Shown here piece by piece: positions 17,471-25,285 of a stretch of 39,666 nt of DNA. Numbering within the stretch: the stretch's first letter is position 1; each line of letters starts with the position of its first letter. The notes under the pieces were generated by a model. It was not told the origin of the DNA. It ran no database searches and worked only from the letters and a program-made list of their open reading frames with translations. This DNA is from an uncultured Burkholderiales bacterium (GTDB taxonomy: Bacteria; Pseudomonadota; Gammaproteobacteria; Burkholderiales; Burkholderiaceae_C): the NCBI GenBank assembly GCA_937927685.1, contig CALBSC010000093.1, forward strand, positions 1 to 39,666, written 5' to 3'. Position numbers and translations under genes: made by a program.

Positions 17471-17504
17471 CTCAATTTGTCCACGATTGAGGCAAAATTT
17501 GCAG
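17471..17504. promoter_or_regulatory. Candidate activator-binding region between flgB and flhB
   Basis: Minus-strand CTGCAAATTTTGCCTC (17504-17489) differs by one base from CTGCAAATTTTTCCTC at 4611-4626, upstream of the flagellin 1 sigma-54 promoter, and has the same orientation to its promoter. An inverted repeat CTCAAT-N9-ATTGAG (17471-17476 and 17486-17491) abuts it. The region is 60-100 bp upstream of the predicted flgB start. The intergenic span 17392-17583 otherwise shows nothing clear for flhB. Confidence 0.5.
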
Positions 17505-17583
17505 GAACCTGCTCGCCCACCCGCGGCAATTTGTGCCGCCGGGTCTCTCGGGGCGCAGCACCCTTCCGACAAGGCGGACCCTG

Positions 17584-18708
17584 GTGGCAGAGAACACTTC
17601 CGACGACGATCGCGCCCTGGAACCGACCCAGCAGCGGCTGGAAAAAGCACGCAAGGAAGGTCAGTTCCCCCAGTCGCGCGACCTCACCACCCTGCTGGTG
17701 CTGGTGGCGGCCGGGATCGCCCTGCTGGGCATCGGCAACCACCTGCTGGGGCAATGGACCGAGGTGATGCGCCAGGGGTTGATGTTTGACGATCCGGACA
17801 CCCTGTTCGATCATTTGCGGGCCTGGATGCAGGGGCCGTTGCTCTCGATGGTGACGCAACTGATTGGCCTGCTGGTGGTGATCTGGCTGATCTCCGTGCT
17901 GGGCCCGTTGGCTCTGGTGCGTTTTCAGCCTGTTTTTGCGTTCAAACTCAATTTCGCCCGGCTCGACCCGCTCGCCGGTATGGGTCGCATGGTGTCCATG
18001 CAAACCTTGAGCGAGCTGGTCAAGAACCTGTTCAAGGTGATGCTGGTCTATGGCATTGGCATGATGTACGTGCTGAGCCTCTTCGGCGGGCTCAACTTGC
18101 TGGCCACCCAGGACTTGCAGCAGGCGCTGGGCGTGACAGGAAGCATTGTTCGCGATGGGTTCGTTTACCTGCTGGCGCCCATTGTGGTGGTGGCGCTGGC
18201 GGATTCCTTCTGGCAATGGTTCAGTTTCCGTCGCCGCATGCGCATGAGCCCCCAGGAACTCAAGGAGGAGATGAAAGAGGCGGAAGGTTCACCCGAGGTG
18301 CGTCAACGCTTGCGCCAGCGTCAACGCCAGATCGCCACCTCGCGCATGATGTCCGCCCTGGAAAAAGCCGACGTGGTGCTGGTCAACCCCGAACACTATG
18401 CGGTAGCCCTGCGCTACGACCCCGAGAAAATGGCGGCTCCCATCGTGGTGGCCAAGGGGCTGGATGACCTGGCCTTGCGCATGCAGGAGATTGCGCGTGA
18501 ATGCGAAGTGCCGATTGCCCGCATCCCGCCGCTGGCGCGACTGATGCACGCCCGGCTCAAGGTGGGTGAGGCCGTGCCCGGCCCCCTGTTCGAAGCGGTG
18601 GCCAAGGTTCTGGCCTGGGCCTATGAGTCGGGTGATCAGAGTCCGGATCTGTTCCCGCCCCCGGATGTCGGACCATTGCCCGACCTGGATCGACTCGCCA
18701 CGCCGTGA
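17584..18708 (+). CDS. flhB: Flagellar export gate / substrate-switch protein FlhB
   Basis: Export-gate membrane protein whose cytoplasmic domain self-cleaves to switch secretion from rod-hook to filament substrates. It has 374 residues with the typical start AENTSDDDRALEPTQQRLEKARKEGQ, four membrane helices (about 35-230) and a C-terminal domain. The cleavage motif is NPEH (Asn268-His271) instead of the usual NPTH. Asn and Pro are retained, so cleavage may still occur, perhaps with altered rate. I chose the GTG at 17584, which follows AAGGCGG and gives the family N-terminus; an upstream GTG at 17533 adds atypical residues. It stands alone on the plus strand, tail to tail with fliR one base away. 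Confidence 0.95.
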   Translation: MAENTSDDDRALEPTQQRLEKARKEGQFPQSRDLTTLLVLVAAGIALLGIGNHLLGQWTEVMRQGLMFDDPDTLFDHLRAWMQGPLLSMVTQLIGLLVVIWLISVLGPLALVRFQPVFAFKLNFARLDPLAGMGRMVSMQTLSELVKNLFKVMLVYGIGMMYVLSLFGGLNLLATQDLQQALGVTGSIVRDGFVYLLAPIVVVALADSFWQWFSFRRRMRMSPQELKEEMKEAEGSPEVRQRLRQRQRQIATSRMMSALEKADVVLVNPEHYAVALRYDPEKMAAPIVVAKGLDDLALRMQEIARECEVPIARIPPLARLMHARLKVGEAVPGPLFEAVAKVLAWAYESGDQSPDLFPPPDVGPLPDLDRLATP

Positions 18709-18709
18709 T

Positions 18710-19495
18710 TCAGCGCGGCACCGGCGTTTCCAGACCCAGCCGCAAGAGACGCATCGGCTCTTCCAGGGCCCGCAGGACCACGTCGGGGAATATGGGCAGC
18801 ATGAAGGCGATGACCGCAAAGGCCACCGGGATCATGACGGAGAAGCCGATCGAGAACAGGTTCATCTGCGGGCTGACCCGCGCCAGCACCGACTGCGTCA
18901 TGTTGAAGAGGCCGTAGACGGCGATCGCAGGCAGCGACAGCACCAGCCCCAGGACAAACGTCTGCCCCACCAGGTTCACCAGCGCGGACCACTGCCAGCC
19001 ACTGGGCCACACACCAAAAGGCAGGATGCGAAAGCTTTGCATCACCACATCCAGCACCAGCAGGTGGATATTGAGCACAAAGGCCAGCGCCATCGCCAGC
19101 AGGCCCAGAAACTCGGCCATCAGCCCCGAGTTCAAGGTGGGGTCATGGGTATAGCTGACGGCAAAACTCAAACCTGACTGCGTGGACAGCATCTCGGACA
19201 ACAGGTCGATCGCCATCAGGCCCACCCGCACGAGAAAGCCCGCACTCAACCCGATGGCCAATTCCAGGAACACCATCAGGTAACCCGGCGCCATCGCCTC
19301 CGCGGGCACGGCACGGGTATTGACCAGGGGAGCCAGGCCGAAGGCCATCAGCAACGCCAGCACCACACGCAATCGCATGGGCACCGCGCGGAACGCAAAC
19401 AGCGGCATGGACAGAAAAAATCCCAGCAAGCGCAGCGACACCAACATCAGCACTTCGGTGATATGAATGAGCCAGGCCTGGGAAATAGGGACCAT
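18710..19495 (-). CDS. fliR: Flagellar export gate protein FliR
   Basis: Core membrane component of the FliPQR export channel, 261 residues, about six helices. The segments RLLGFFLSMPLFAFRAVPMRLRVVLALLMAF, ELAIGLSAGFLVRVGLMAIDLLSEMLSTQSGLSFA and the C-terminal LPIFPDVVLRALEEP are typical. It is the last gene of the fliF operon, with no terminator visible between it and the convergent flhB. Confidence 0.95.
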   Translation of the reverse strand: MVPISQAWLIHITEVLMLVSLRLLGFFLSMPLFAFRAVPMRLRVVLALLMAFGLAPLVNTRAVPAEAMAPGYLMVFLELAIGLSAGFLVRVGLMAIDLLSEMLSTQSGLSFAVSYTHDPTLNSGLMAEFLGLLAMALAFVLNIHLLVLDVVMQSFRILPFGVWPSGWQWSALVNLVGQTFVLGLVLSLPAIAVYGLFNMTQSVLARVSPQMNLFSIGFSVMIPVAFAVIAFMLPIFPDVVLRALEEPMRLLRLGLETPVPR

Positions 19496-19502
19496 GGTCA
19501 GC

Positions 19503-19772
19503 TCACCTCAGGGTATCGGGTATGTCCAGTATGACGGTCTTGAGGTAGTCGACAAACACGCCCAGGCTGGACGGGCCGACCAGCAGGATCACCGCTCCGA
19601 GCACCAGCAGCTTGGGGATGAAGGCCACCGAACTCTCGTTGACGGAGGTCGCCGCCTGCAAAATGCCGATCACCAGCCCCACGATCAGCAAGGCGATCAG
19701 CACGGGGCCGCACAGCACCAGCGACATCCACAGGGCCTTGAACGTGATCTCGATGATGAACCCGGGATCCAT
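19503..19772 (-). CDS. fliQ: Flagellar export gate protein FliQ
   Basis: Small two-helix export-channel subunit of 89 residues, the normal size. GLVIGILQAATSVNESSVAFIPKLL is the family signature. The ATG at 19772 is 4 bases after fliP; longer in-frame starts would run into fliP. fliR follows after 7 bases. Confidence 0.95.
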   Translation of the reverse strand: MDPGFIIEITFKALWMSLVLCGPVLIALLIVGLVIGILQAATSVNESSVAFIPKLLVLGAVILLVGPSSLGVFVDYLKTVILDIPDTLR

Positions 19773-19776
19773 GGCG

Positions 19777-20511
19777 CTAGATCCTGTAACTGGCCACCAG
19801 CGAGGCGGCCAGCAAGGCCCAGCCATCGGCCAGCGCGAAGATGACCAGCTTCAAGGGCAGGGAGAACATCATGGGCGAGACCATCACCATGCCCAGGGAC
19901 GTGAGGATGCTCGCCACGGCAAAGTCGATGGCAATGAACGGCAAATAGATCATGAAGCCGATCAGGAACCCGGTCTTGATCTCGGACACGGCAAAGGCGG
20001 GTACCAGCACCGACATGGGCGTGTCAGCGCGCACCGCGATGGGCGCACCATACATCTTGGCGAAGATGTTGAGGTCCTCCTGACGGGTGAACTGCAGCAT
20101 GAACTTGCGAATCGGCTCGGCCCCGGCGGCCAAGGCCTGCTCGAACTCGAGCTTGCCTTGTGACAGAGGCATGTAGGCGTCTCGGTAGATGTTGTCCAGC
20201 ACCGGCCCCATGACAAACCAGGTGAGAAACAGGGCCAGCCCGGTGAGCACCACGTTGGGTGGCAGGTTCTGCAAGCCCAAAGCCTGCCGCAGGAGGGAGA
20301 ACACGATCAGGATGCGCGTGAAACTGGTCATGAGCATCAGGGCTGCCGGCAAAAAGCTCAGCGAGGTGAGCGACAGCAGGGTTTGCACCGGCACCGCGTA
20401 CTGCACGCCCGCCTTGGTGGACGTCGCCGTCACCAGGGGCAAGGTCTGCGACCACACCGTCGGCACCAGAACACACAAGGCCAGCAAGCCGACCACACGC
20501 ACCCAGTGCAT
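19777..20511 (-). CDS. fliP: Flagellar export gate protein FliP
   Basis: Channel-forming export-gate subunit, 244 residues. A cleavable signal peptide (MHWVRVVGLLALCVLVPTVWSQ) precedes the FliP core: MLMTSFTRILIVFSLLRQALG, PPNVVLTGLALFLTWFVM and GFMIYLPFIAIDFAVASILTSLGMVM. The ATG at 20511 gives the standard length and follows GAGGG. A GTG at 20529 is an alternative that would overlap the fliO stop. Confidence 0.95.
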   Translation of the reverse strand: MHWVRVVGLLALCVLVPTVWSQTLPLVTATSTKAGVQYAVPVQTLLSLTSLSFLPAALMLMTSFTRILIVFSLLRQALGLQNLPPNVVLTGLALFLTWFVMGPVLDNIYRDAYMPLSQGKLEFEQALAAGAEPIRKFMLQFTRQEDLNIFAKMYGAPIAVRADTPMSVLVPAFAVSEIKTGFLIGFMIYLPFIAIDFAVASILTSLGMVMVSPMMFSLPLKLVIFALADGWALLAASLVASYRI

Positions 20512-20525
20512 TGACACACCAGCCC

Positions 20526-20996
20526 TCACGAACGCCCCCCCTTGCGCAGCGCCGAGGTCAGGGCACTGGCAAATCCGGTGGTCAATGACCCTGCGCCGGG
20601 GAGCGATGCGGCCCCCTCGGGTGGGCTGTAATGTTCGAGTTCCGCAATCAGAGAGACCTGTGACGGCGTATGACCCAGCATGAAGTAACGGCCATCCAGC
20701 TTCACCACCACCACCGACTCACGCGGCCCCAAGGCCTTGGAGGCCAGCAACTGAATACCCCCGTCGGAGGCAGCGGCCGCGCCCATCCGCTTGAACACCC
20801 GCAACACCACCGCCACCAGCACCACCAGGAGCGTCAGTGTGACCAGGCCATACCAGGCCGAGCCGCCCGGTGAGCTGCCATACGAAGAGGAAGACGATGC
20901 GGTGGTGCTTGCTGCAGTTTGAGCCAGCGCCGTGGACCACAACGGCATCTGACACAGCAGGAAGGGAAGGATCAGATGGCGTGGCCGGAATGTCAT
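20526..20996 (-). CDS. fliO: Flagellar biosynthesis protein FliO
   Basis: Membrane protein that assists assembly of the FliP ring. It has 156 residues, with an N-terminal signal-like segment, one strong membrane helix (LVTLTLLVVLVAVVLRVFKRM, about 50-71) and a cytoplasmic beta domain with LGPRESVVVVKLDGRYFMLGHT. Order fliN-fliO-fliP is standard and supports the call; FliO itself diverges widely. Confidence 0.92.
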   Translation of the reverse strand: MTFRPRHLILPFLLCQMPLWSTALAQTAASTTASSSSSYGSSPGGSAWYGLVTLTLLVVLVAVVLRVFKRMGAAAASDGGIQLLASKALGPRESVVVVKLDGRYFMLGHTPSQVSLIAELEHYSPPEGAASLPGAGSLTTGFASALTSALRKGGRS

Positions 20997-20999
20997 GGA

Positions 21000-21392
21000 T
21001 CAGCGGGAGGTGCGTCGCAATCGCTCGGAAGGGGACACGATATCTGTCAGTCTGATACCGTACTGGTTGTTGACTATAACAACCTCGCCTTGTGCAATCA
21101 AGCAACCATTGACCACCAGGTCGAGCGGGTCGCCCGCCTTGACGTTGAGTTCGATCACCGAACCACGCCGGAACGACAGCAGTTCTGCAATGGAGATGCG
21201 GCATCGGCCCAGTTCCACCATCACCTGGACCGGCAGGTCCAACACCAGGTTGAGATCCCGGTCCGCCGCCTGGACGGCCGGTGCTTCACTCAACTCCTCG
21301 AACGTCGCCGGTTGCAGCCCACCAAAGTCGGGCATGCCATGCAGGCTCGCGCCACGATCACGGCCCATGGGTTTGCTGGAGTCGGTCATCAT
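21000..21392 (-). CDS. fliN: Flagellar switch protein FliN
   Basis: C-ring subunit, 130 residues. The SpoA domain (about 48-122) is canonical: VQVMVELGRCRISIAELLSFRRGSVIELNV, DPLDLVVNGCLIAQGEVVIVNNQYGIRLTDI. The N-terminal 45 residues are variable. Two ATGs in tandem (21392 and 21389) overlap the fliM stop, so translation is coupled. fliO starts 3 bases after the stop. Confidence 0.95.
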   Translation of the reverse strand: MMTDSSKPMGRDRGASLHGMPDFGGLQPATFEELSEAPAVQAADRDLNLVLDLPVQVMVELGRCRISIAELLSFRRGSVIELNVKAGDPLDLVVNGCLIAQGEVVIVNNQYGIRLTDIVSPSERLRRTSR

Positions 21393-22513
21393 GCGGCACC
21401 TTCGTTTTGTTGCACCTGGGTGGTGAAGTCGGACAGGGCGCTGGCCGCCTGCTCCAGCATCTGGGCATCCCGCCTGGGTTCCAAGTCGAGGGACCCGACA
21501 GGGACTGCCGCTTCCGGCACGGGCAGATGCGCCGCAGTGGCCGATTCAGCCTCGGCATCCGACGCGGCGGGCGCAGACGATGCCACAGGTATCCCGGCCT
21601 CCTGGTCGGCGGGCGAGACTGGCCATTGCGTTTCGGCAATGGACTCGACTTTCATGGCGTATTGCCCGGAGCGAACGCCGTAGCGCCCCTGCATGACCGA
21701 GACGCCGTCCACCATCAGTTCCACCGGTTCCGTCAGGTCGATGGGCACCACCTGGCCAATCGACAGCGACAGCAGTTGCGCCACCGTCATGTCGGTCTTG
21801 GCGAGAACCGCCACCGCCTCCACCGGCGCCGCGTACACATTGTGTTGCAGGGTGCTGCCCCAGGCATGGCGGACGGTGTCTTCGGTCGCCGCATCCGGTG
21901 CCAGGGGTGTCTGGGTGAGTGCATCCACCGCACGCCGGGGCAGGCACAGGTTGATCAGAAAAAGCTGTTCATTGATGCTCAGCTCGAAGCAGGCATGCAG
22001 CACCGGATCCTGGGGGGCGGCCAGTCGCAGTGAACTCAATTGCTGTTCCTGGCGCAAAGGCTGTAAGCGCAAGGGATAGGTCTTGTGCCAGGTGGATTCG
22101 TACGCACTGGCCAGCGAGTCCACGCAGCGCTTGCGCACGCCCAGTTCGATGGGGGTGTAACGCCGGTTGAGTTCCTTGAGCGGAAAACGGCCCCCGCCCC
22201 CGAACATGCAGTCCACCGCCATGGGAAACACGCGCCGGTCAAAGCTCCAGGCACACAGGGATTGCAAGGCCTCGATTTCATAGACATGGATGTCCTGCGC
22301 CTCCCCCAGGTCCTGCACAAAGGCATCGTAGGGCTTGAACACCAGCGAACGGGCGCGCACCTCGATGGCGCCGGGAATCAACGCCGTGAGCGCCTGACGC
22401 CAGTAGGTCATGAAGTCGGTGTGACAGCTGTCGAGCCAGGCCAGTTGCGCCTGATGGTCCGCGGTCGACCAGTGCGGACTGCTGAAGTCATGGGAAGGGG
22501 ACATGGTGCTCAT
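21389..22513 (-). CDS. fliM: Divergent flagellar switch protein FliM without CheY-binding peptide
   Basis: C-ring subunit that links FliG to FliN and normally receives CheY-P. The middle domain is recognisable (VDCMFGGGGRFPLKELNRRYTP, about 100-121, matching the GGxGR block), as is a SpoA domain (about 224-292, with LTEPVELMVDGVSVMQGRYGV). The N-terminal LSQxEIDALL peptide that binds CheY-P is absent: the protein starts MSTMSPSHDF and enters the middle domain within about 25 residues. An Ala/Glu-rich tail of about 80 residues follows the SpoA domain, unlike usual FliM. The frame upstream is closed by the fliK stop after 14 codons, so no hidden N-terminus exists. Position between fliK and fliN supports the name. 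Confidence 0.85.
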   Translation of the reverse strand: MSTMSPSHDFSSPHWSTADHQAQLAWLDSCHTDFMTYWRQALTALIPGAIEVRARSLVFKPYDAFVQDLGEAQDIHVYEIEALQSLCAWSFDRRVFPMAVDCMFGGGGRFPLKELNRRYTPIELGVRKRCVDSLASAYESTWHKTYPLRLQPLRQEQQLSSLRLAAPQDPVLHACFELSINEQLFLINLCLPRRAVDALTQTPLAPDAATEDTVRHAWGSTLQHNVYAAPVEAVAVLAKTDMTVAQLLSLSIGQVVPIDLTEPVELMVDGVSVMQGRYGVRSGQYAMKVESIAETQWPVSPADQEAGIPVASSAPAASDAEAESATAAHLPVPEAAVPVGSLDLEPRRDAQMLEQAASALSDFTTQVQQNEGAA

Positions 22514-22555
22514 CGCAATGTAGTGGGTTCTGTCATTCTTTACCGCCTGAGGTGA

Positions 22556-24784
22556 TCAGGCAACCAGGTAAACCTGGCTTTGCTCCCAGACCGGGCGACC
22601 GGAAACGGGCGCCGTGGGCTGTGCGTCTGAACGCTCGGACCGGGCCGTGCCGGGCAGGTCGGGCGCACCCGAGGCATCCGGCCGGGCCTGGGCATGCTGC
22701 TGCTGGGGCTGTCGCATGTCCAGTTGCAACTGCAGGCCCATCTGCTGGAATTGCTCCTGCAAGCTGCTGACCGTCTGCTCCAGACGCAAACGTGTGGACT
22801 CGCTGGCACCATCCACGACCAGTCGCGCCACGCCTTGCTGGCTGATCGACAGATCAATTTTGAATTTGCTTTCGTCCGGCGGCGTCAACTCCATCACCAC
22901 TTGCCCGCCGCCTTGCTTGACGAGTCGCACCACCTCGACCTGCACCTGGCCCGCGTCAAACCGTACCTGGTGAGGCGCGATCGGTGCCGGTGCCGGGACG
23001 ACTTCAAGGGTTTGCGAGTGCGGAGTGGTCGGTGCGTGCGCATGCCCCATCAGGGCCTGCACAAAACTGGAGGCAAAAGTGGACTCTGCCGCCCCCCCTG
23101 TCCGCGCGGTGGCTGCGGCACCCTCCGCCTCCAGCGCTTGCGTCGACAACGTGAGACTGGTCGGCAGGGCGGACGTGCCGGCTGACTCGGCGGTTGCTGC
23201 GGCCTGGACATCGTTGACGTGCACCGATCCGGCCGAGCCAGCGTGCGCCGTCATCACCGAAGCAGCCAGGGCCTTGTCTGTGCCGGGCTGTGGATCCTGC
23301 GCCTTGTCGTCCGGGGACGGCGAGGACGCCGTGCTGACCGCCGCCGTCGCTGTCGCGCCACTGGCCTTCACGTCCGACACCAACACGTCGGGCGTATCGA
23401 CGCGGTCGCGTTCCAGGCTCGCCCGCTCAAGGGCCTGGTCCTGCGCGTCTTGACGCTGGGTCGCCCCCGTCGTGGCGGGTGTTTGCACTGCGGTCGCCGC
23501 CACGGCAGCCGCCTGCACCGAGGATTCGACGGTCGATGCTGTCGCGGCCAGGCCTGGGGGCGTTGCCAGGGTGGCATCGATAGGCGCTTGCGCGGTGGTG
23601 ACCGACGGATTGAACAGCGAGTCGCCTGCCGTCAGCAGATCTGATCCGGATGGCGTGAGCACAAGTGCCCCGTCCTGGCCAGCCATGCGGCTCTGTGTTT
23701 GAGTGACGGGCGACTGTGCATCCGCGTTGGGCTCACGAACCGCCACCGGGACAGACGTGTCAAGTGCCGTCATGGGCACGACTGGCGTTGCGATGGATGC
23801 TGTGGCTACCAACGCGGCCGAAGCGGCGCTGTCCTGTGAACTCAGGGCGGCGGTTCCCGCGCGGGTTGAGGGGATTGACACCGCGGGGTCGTCAACGGTT
23901 GACGTGCTGACCCGCATGACCGAAGGGCTCAGCTCGGTCGAGGACGCTGGCGCCTCAGCACTCGCCTGGCTCACTGTCGTGGCTGCCGTGCTGACCATTG
24001 CAGACTGACTGGATGCGGTGGTCGTCAAGGCCACGTCCGTTGATGAGGTCGTCACCGCCGACGTCGAGGACGACAGCGAGGCGACGGCGGGGCCCCTGGC
24101 CGATGCCTGTTCAATCTGGGTCAACGGGGACGAAGCGGACGGGCCCTGCATGGCATCCGGGGCCATGGCCGGGGTCGGCTCCATCTGGCTGAGCGATCCC
24201 TGGACGGCGTTCGCCTCCACTGGGGGCGCGAAGGCCGGTTCTGTCATCGCCGCCGCAGCTTGCGGCGTCAGGCCGGTTGTTTGCAAGTTGATTGCCGTTG
24301 TTGCCTGGCCAGACGATTCCGCCCCATCGGCGGCCAGGGTCATGCTGCCTTCAGGGGCAGCCGGCCCGGTGCCACCTGTGTTGGGCAGGGTGGGCAGTAG
24401 TTGCGCTGCAGACAGCACAGCGGACTGGAATGCAGACGCATCGACCCCTTGGGCCACAGCCAGCGCATCCACCCGAAGCGGGTCACCCGAGGCTCCGTTG
24501 CTGACCGTCTCGGGGGCAAAATTTGCAGGCACGTTGACCATCACCCACGGCATCAGCGGTAAATTTTGCAGGTTGGGCGACGTGTCACTGCTCAGTGCAT
24601 CTGCTTCGGGTGATGACGTGTCTGTGGCCGCAGACGGGGGGGCTGGCTCCGGGTCGAGTTGCCCCATCGCCCCTTGCAATTCCTCGACAAATCGGGGATC
24701 CAGCTCCTCGGCCGAGCCGTTGGCGGCATCCAGAGATGCCGCCGAAAAAGGGGTCGAAACGCTCACGGACTGTATGTTGGACAT
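22556..24784 (-). CDS. fliK: Hook-length control protein FliK, very long
   Basis: Secreted molecular ruler that triggers the FlhB switch. It is 742 residues, against about 400 in enteric FliK. The long N-terminal and central part (to about 590) is low-complexity Ala/Thr/Ser/Val, as expected for a ruler. The C-terminal Flg_hook domain (about 600-700) is clear: VRLVKQGGGQVVMELTPPDESKFKIDLSI and LRLEQTVSSLQEQFQQMGLQLQLDM. It lies between fliJ and fliM; no fliL is present. A perfect inverted repeat immediately ahead of the ATG covers the GGGA ribosome site, suggesting translational control. Confidence 0.92.
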   Translation of the reverse strand: MSNIQSVSVSTPFSAASLDAANGSAEELDPRFVEELQGAMGQLDPEPAPPSAATDTSSPEADALSSDTSPNLQNLPLMPWVMVNVPANFAPETVSNGASGDPLRVDALAVAQGVDASAFQSAVLSAAQLLPTLPNTGGTGPAAPEGSMTLAADGAESSGQATTAINLQTTGLTPQAAAAMTEPAFAPPVEANAVQGSLSQMEPTPAMAPDAMQGPSASSPLTQIEQASARGPAVASLSSSTSAVTTSSTDVALTTTASSQSAMVSTAATTVSQASAEAPASSTELSPSVMRVSTSTVDDPAVSIPSTRAGTAALSSQDSAASAALVATASIATPVVPMTALDTSVPVAVREPNADAQSPVTQTQSRMAGQDGALVLTPSGSDLLTAGDSLFNPSVTTAQAPIDATLATPPGLAATASTVESSVQAAAVAATAVQTPATTGATQRQDAQDQALERASLERDRVDTPDVLVSDVKASGATATAAVSTASSPSPDDKAQDPQPGTDKALAASVMTAHAGSAGSVHVNDVQAAATAESAGTSALPTSLTLSTQALEAEGAAATARTGGAAESTFASSFVQALMGHAHAPTTPHSQTLEVVPAPAPIAPHQVRFDAGQVQVEVVRLVKQGGGQVVMELTPPDESKFKIDLSISQQGVARLVVDGASESTRLRLEQTVSSLQEQFQQMGLQLQLDMRQPQQQHAQARPDASGAPDLPGTARSERSDAQPTAPVSGRPVWEQSQVYLVA

Positions 24785-24786
24785 GG

Positions 24787-24811
24787 TGAATTCCCATTGA
24801 TTGGGAATTCA
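24787..24811 (-). promoter_or_regulatory. Hairpin over the fliK ribosome-binding site
   Basis: The two arms TGAATTCCCA (24787-24796) and TGGGAATTCA (24802-24811) form a perfect 10-bp stem with a 5-base loop. The structure ends two bases before the fliK ATG at 24784, and its promoter-distal arm contains the only Shine-Dalgarno-like GGGA. There is no T-run, so it is not a typical terminator. A role in gating fliK translation is inference. Confidence 0.6.
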
Positions 24812-24853
24812 TCGTGCAACTTTGATGCCAGTCCCCCCGGGACCCTCGCCCGG

Positions 24854-25285
24854 TCAGGAGCGGGAGCGTCTGCCGTTGAGGTCGTCCTCGAGCTGTTTTT
24901 GCTCTCGCCGCTCTGCCAGGACGCGACGCAGCGCCTGCTGGCGCGCCATGTAGTTCTGCAGGGCGTCCACACGCTGGGTGTCTTGCAAGGCTTGTTGAAG
25001 CAATTTCTGGCTGTGCGTCTGCAGCTTGTCCGTTTCCTGGGCTTGCACGCTGGCGGTGCTGCGCAGGTTGTCCCCAAACGAAGCGGTGGTGTGGAGCATC
25101 AGGGCCGTGTCGCCCCGTTGCGCCACCTGGGCCCATTGCTGGTCGTATTCCGAGGCATAGCCCTGGAGTTGTTGCGTGAACTCCTGTGACCGGGCCCACT
25201 CCTGCTGCGCCCGCCGCGACTGCTGGACCGACCGGTCCCGACGCAGTTCCACGAGCTTGAGCATCCACTCGAAGGCGCGGTTCAT
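24854..25285 (-). CDS. fliJ: Flagellar export chaperone FliJ
   Basis: Soluble coiled-coil protein (143 residues) that sits in the FliI hexamer and contacts FlhA. The whole sequence is helical and rich in Gln/Arg/Glu, typical of FliJ: LKLVELRRDRSVQQSRRAQQ at the start and RQQALRRVLAERREQKQLEDDLNGRRS at the end. The ATG at 25285 overlaps the fliI stop by four bases (ATGA). A 69-base gap with the fliK hairpin follows. Confidence 0.92.
   Translation of the reverse strand: MNRAFEWMLKLVELRRDRSVQQSRRAQQEWARSQEFTQQLQGYASEYDQQWAQVAQRGDTALMLHTTASFGDNLRSTASVQAQETDKLQTHSQKLLQQALQDTQRVDALQNYMARQQALRRVLAERREQKQLEDDLNGRRSRS

Noticed and set aside
24354..24371. Sigma-54-like TGGCACC on the minus strand inside fliK
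   Set aside because: The -12 part is CGGC rather than TTGC and it lies in GC-rich coding DNA, so chance is likely.
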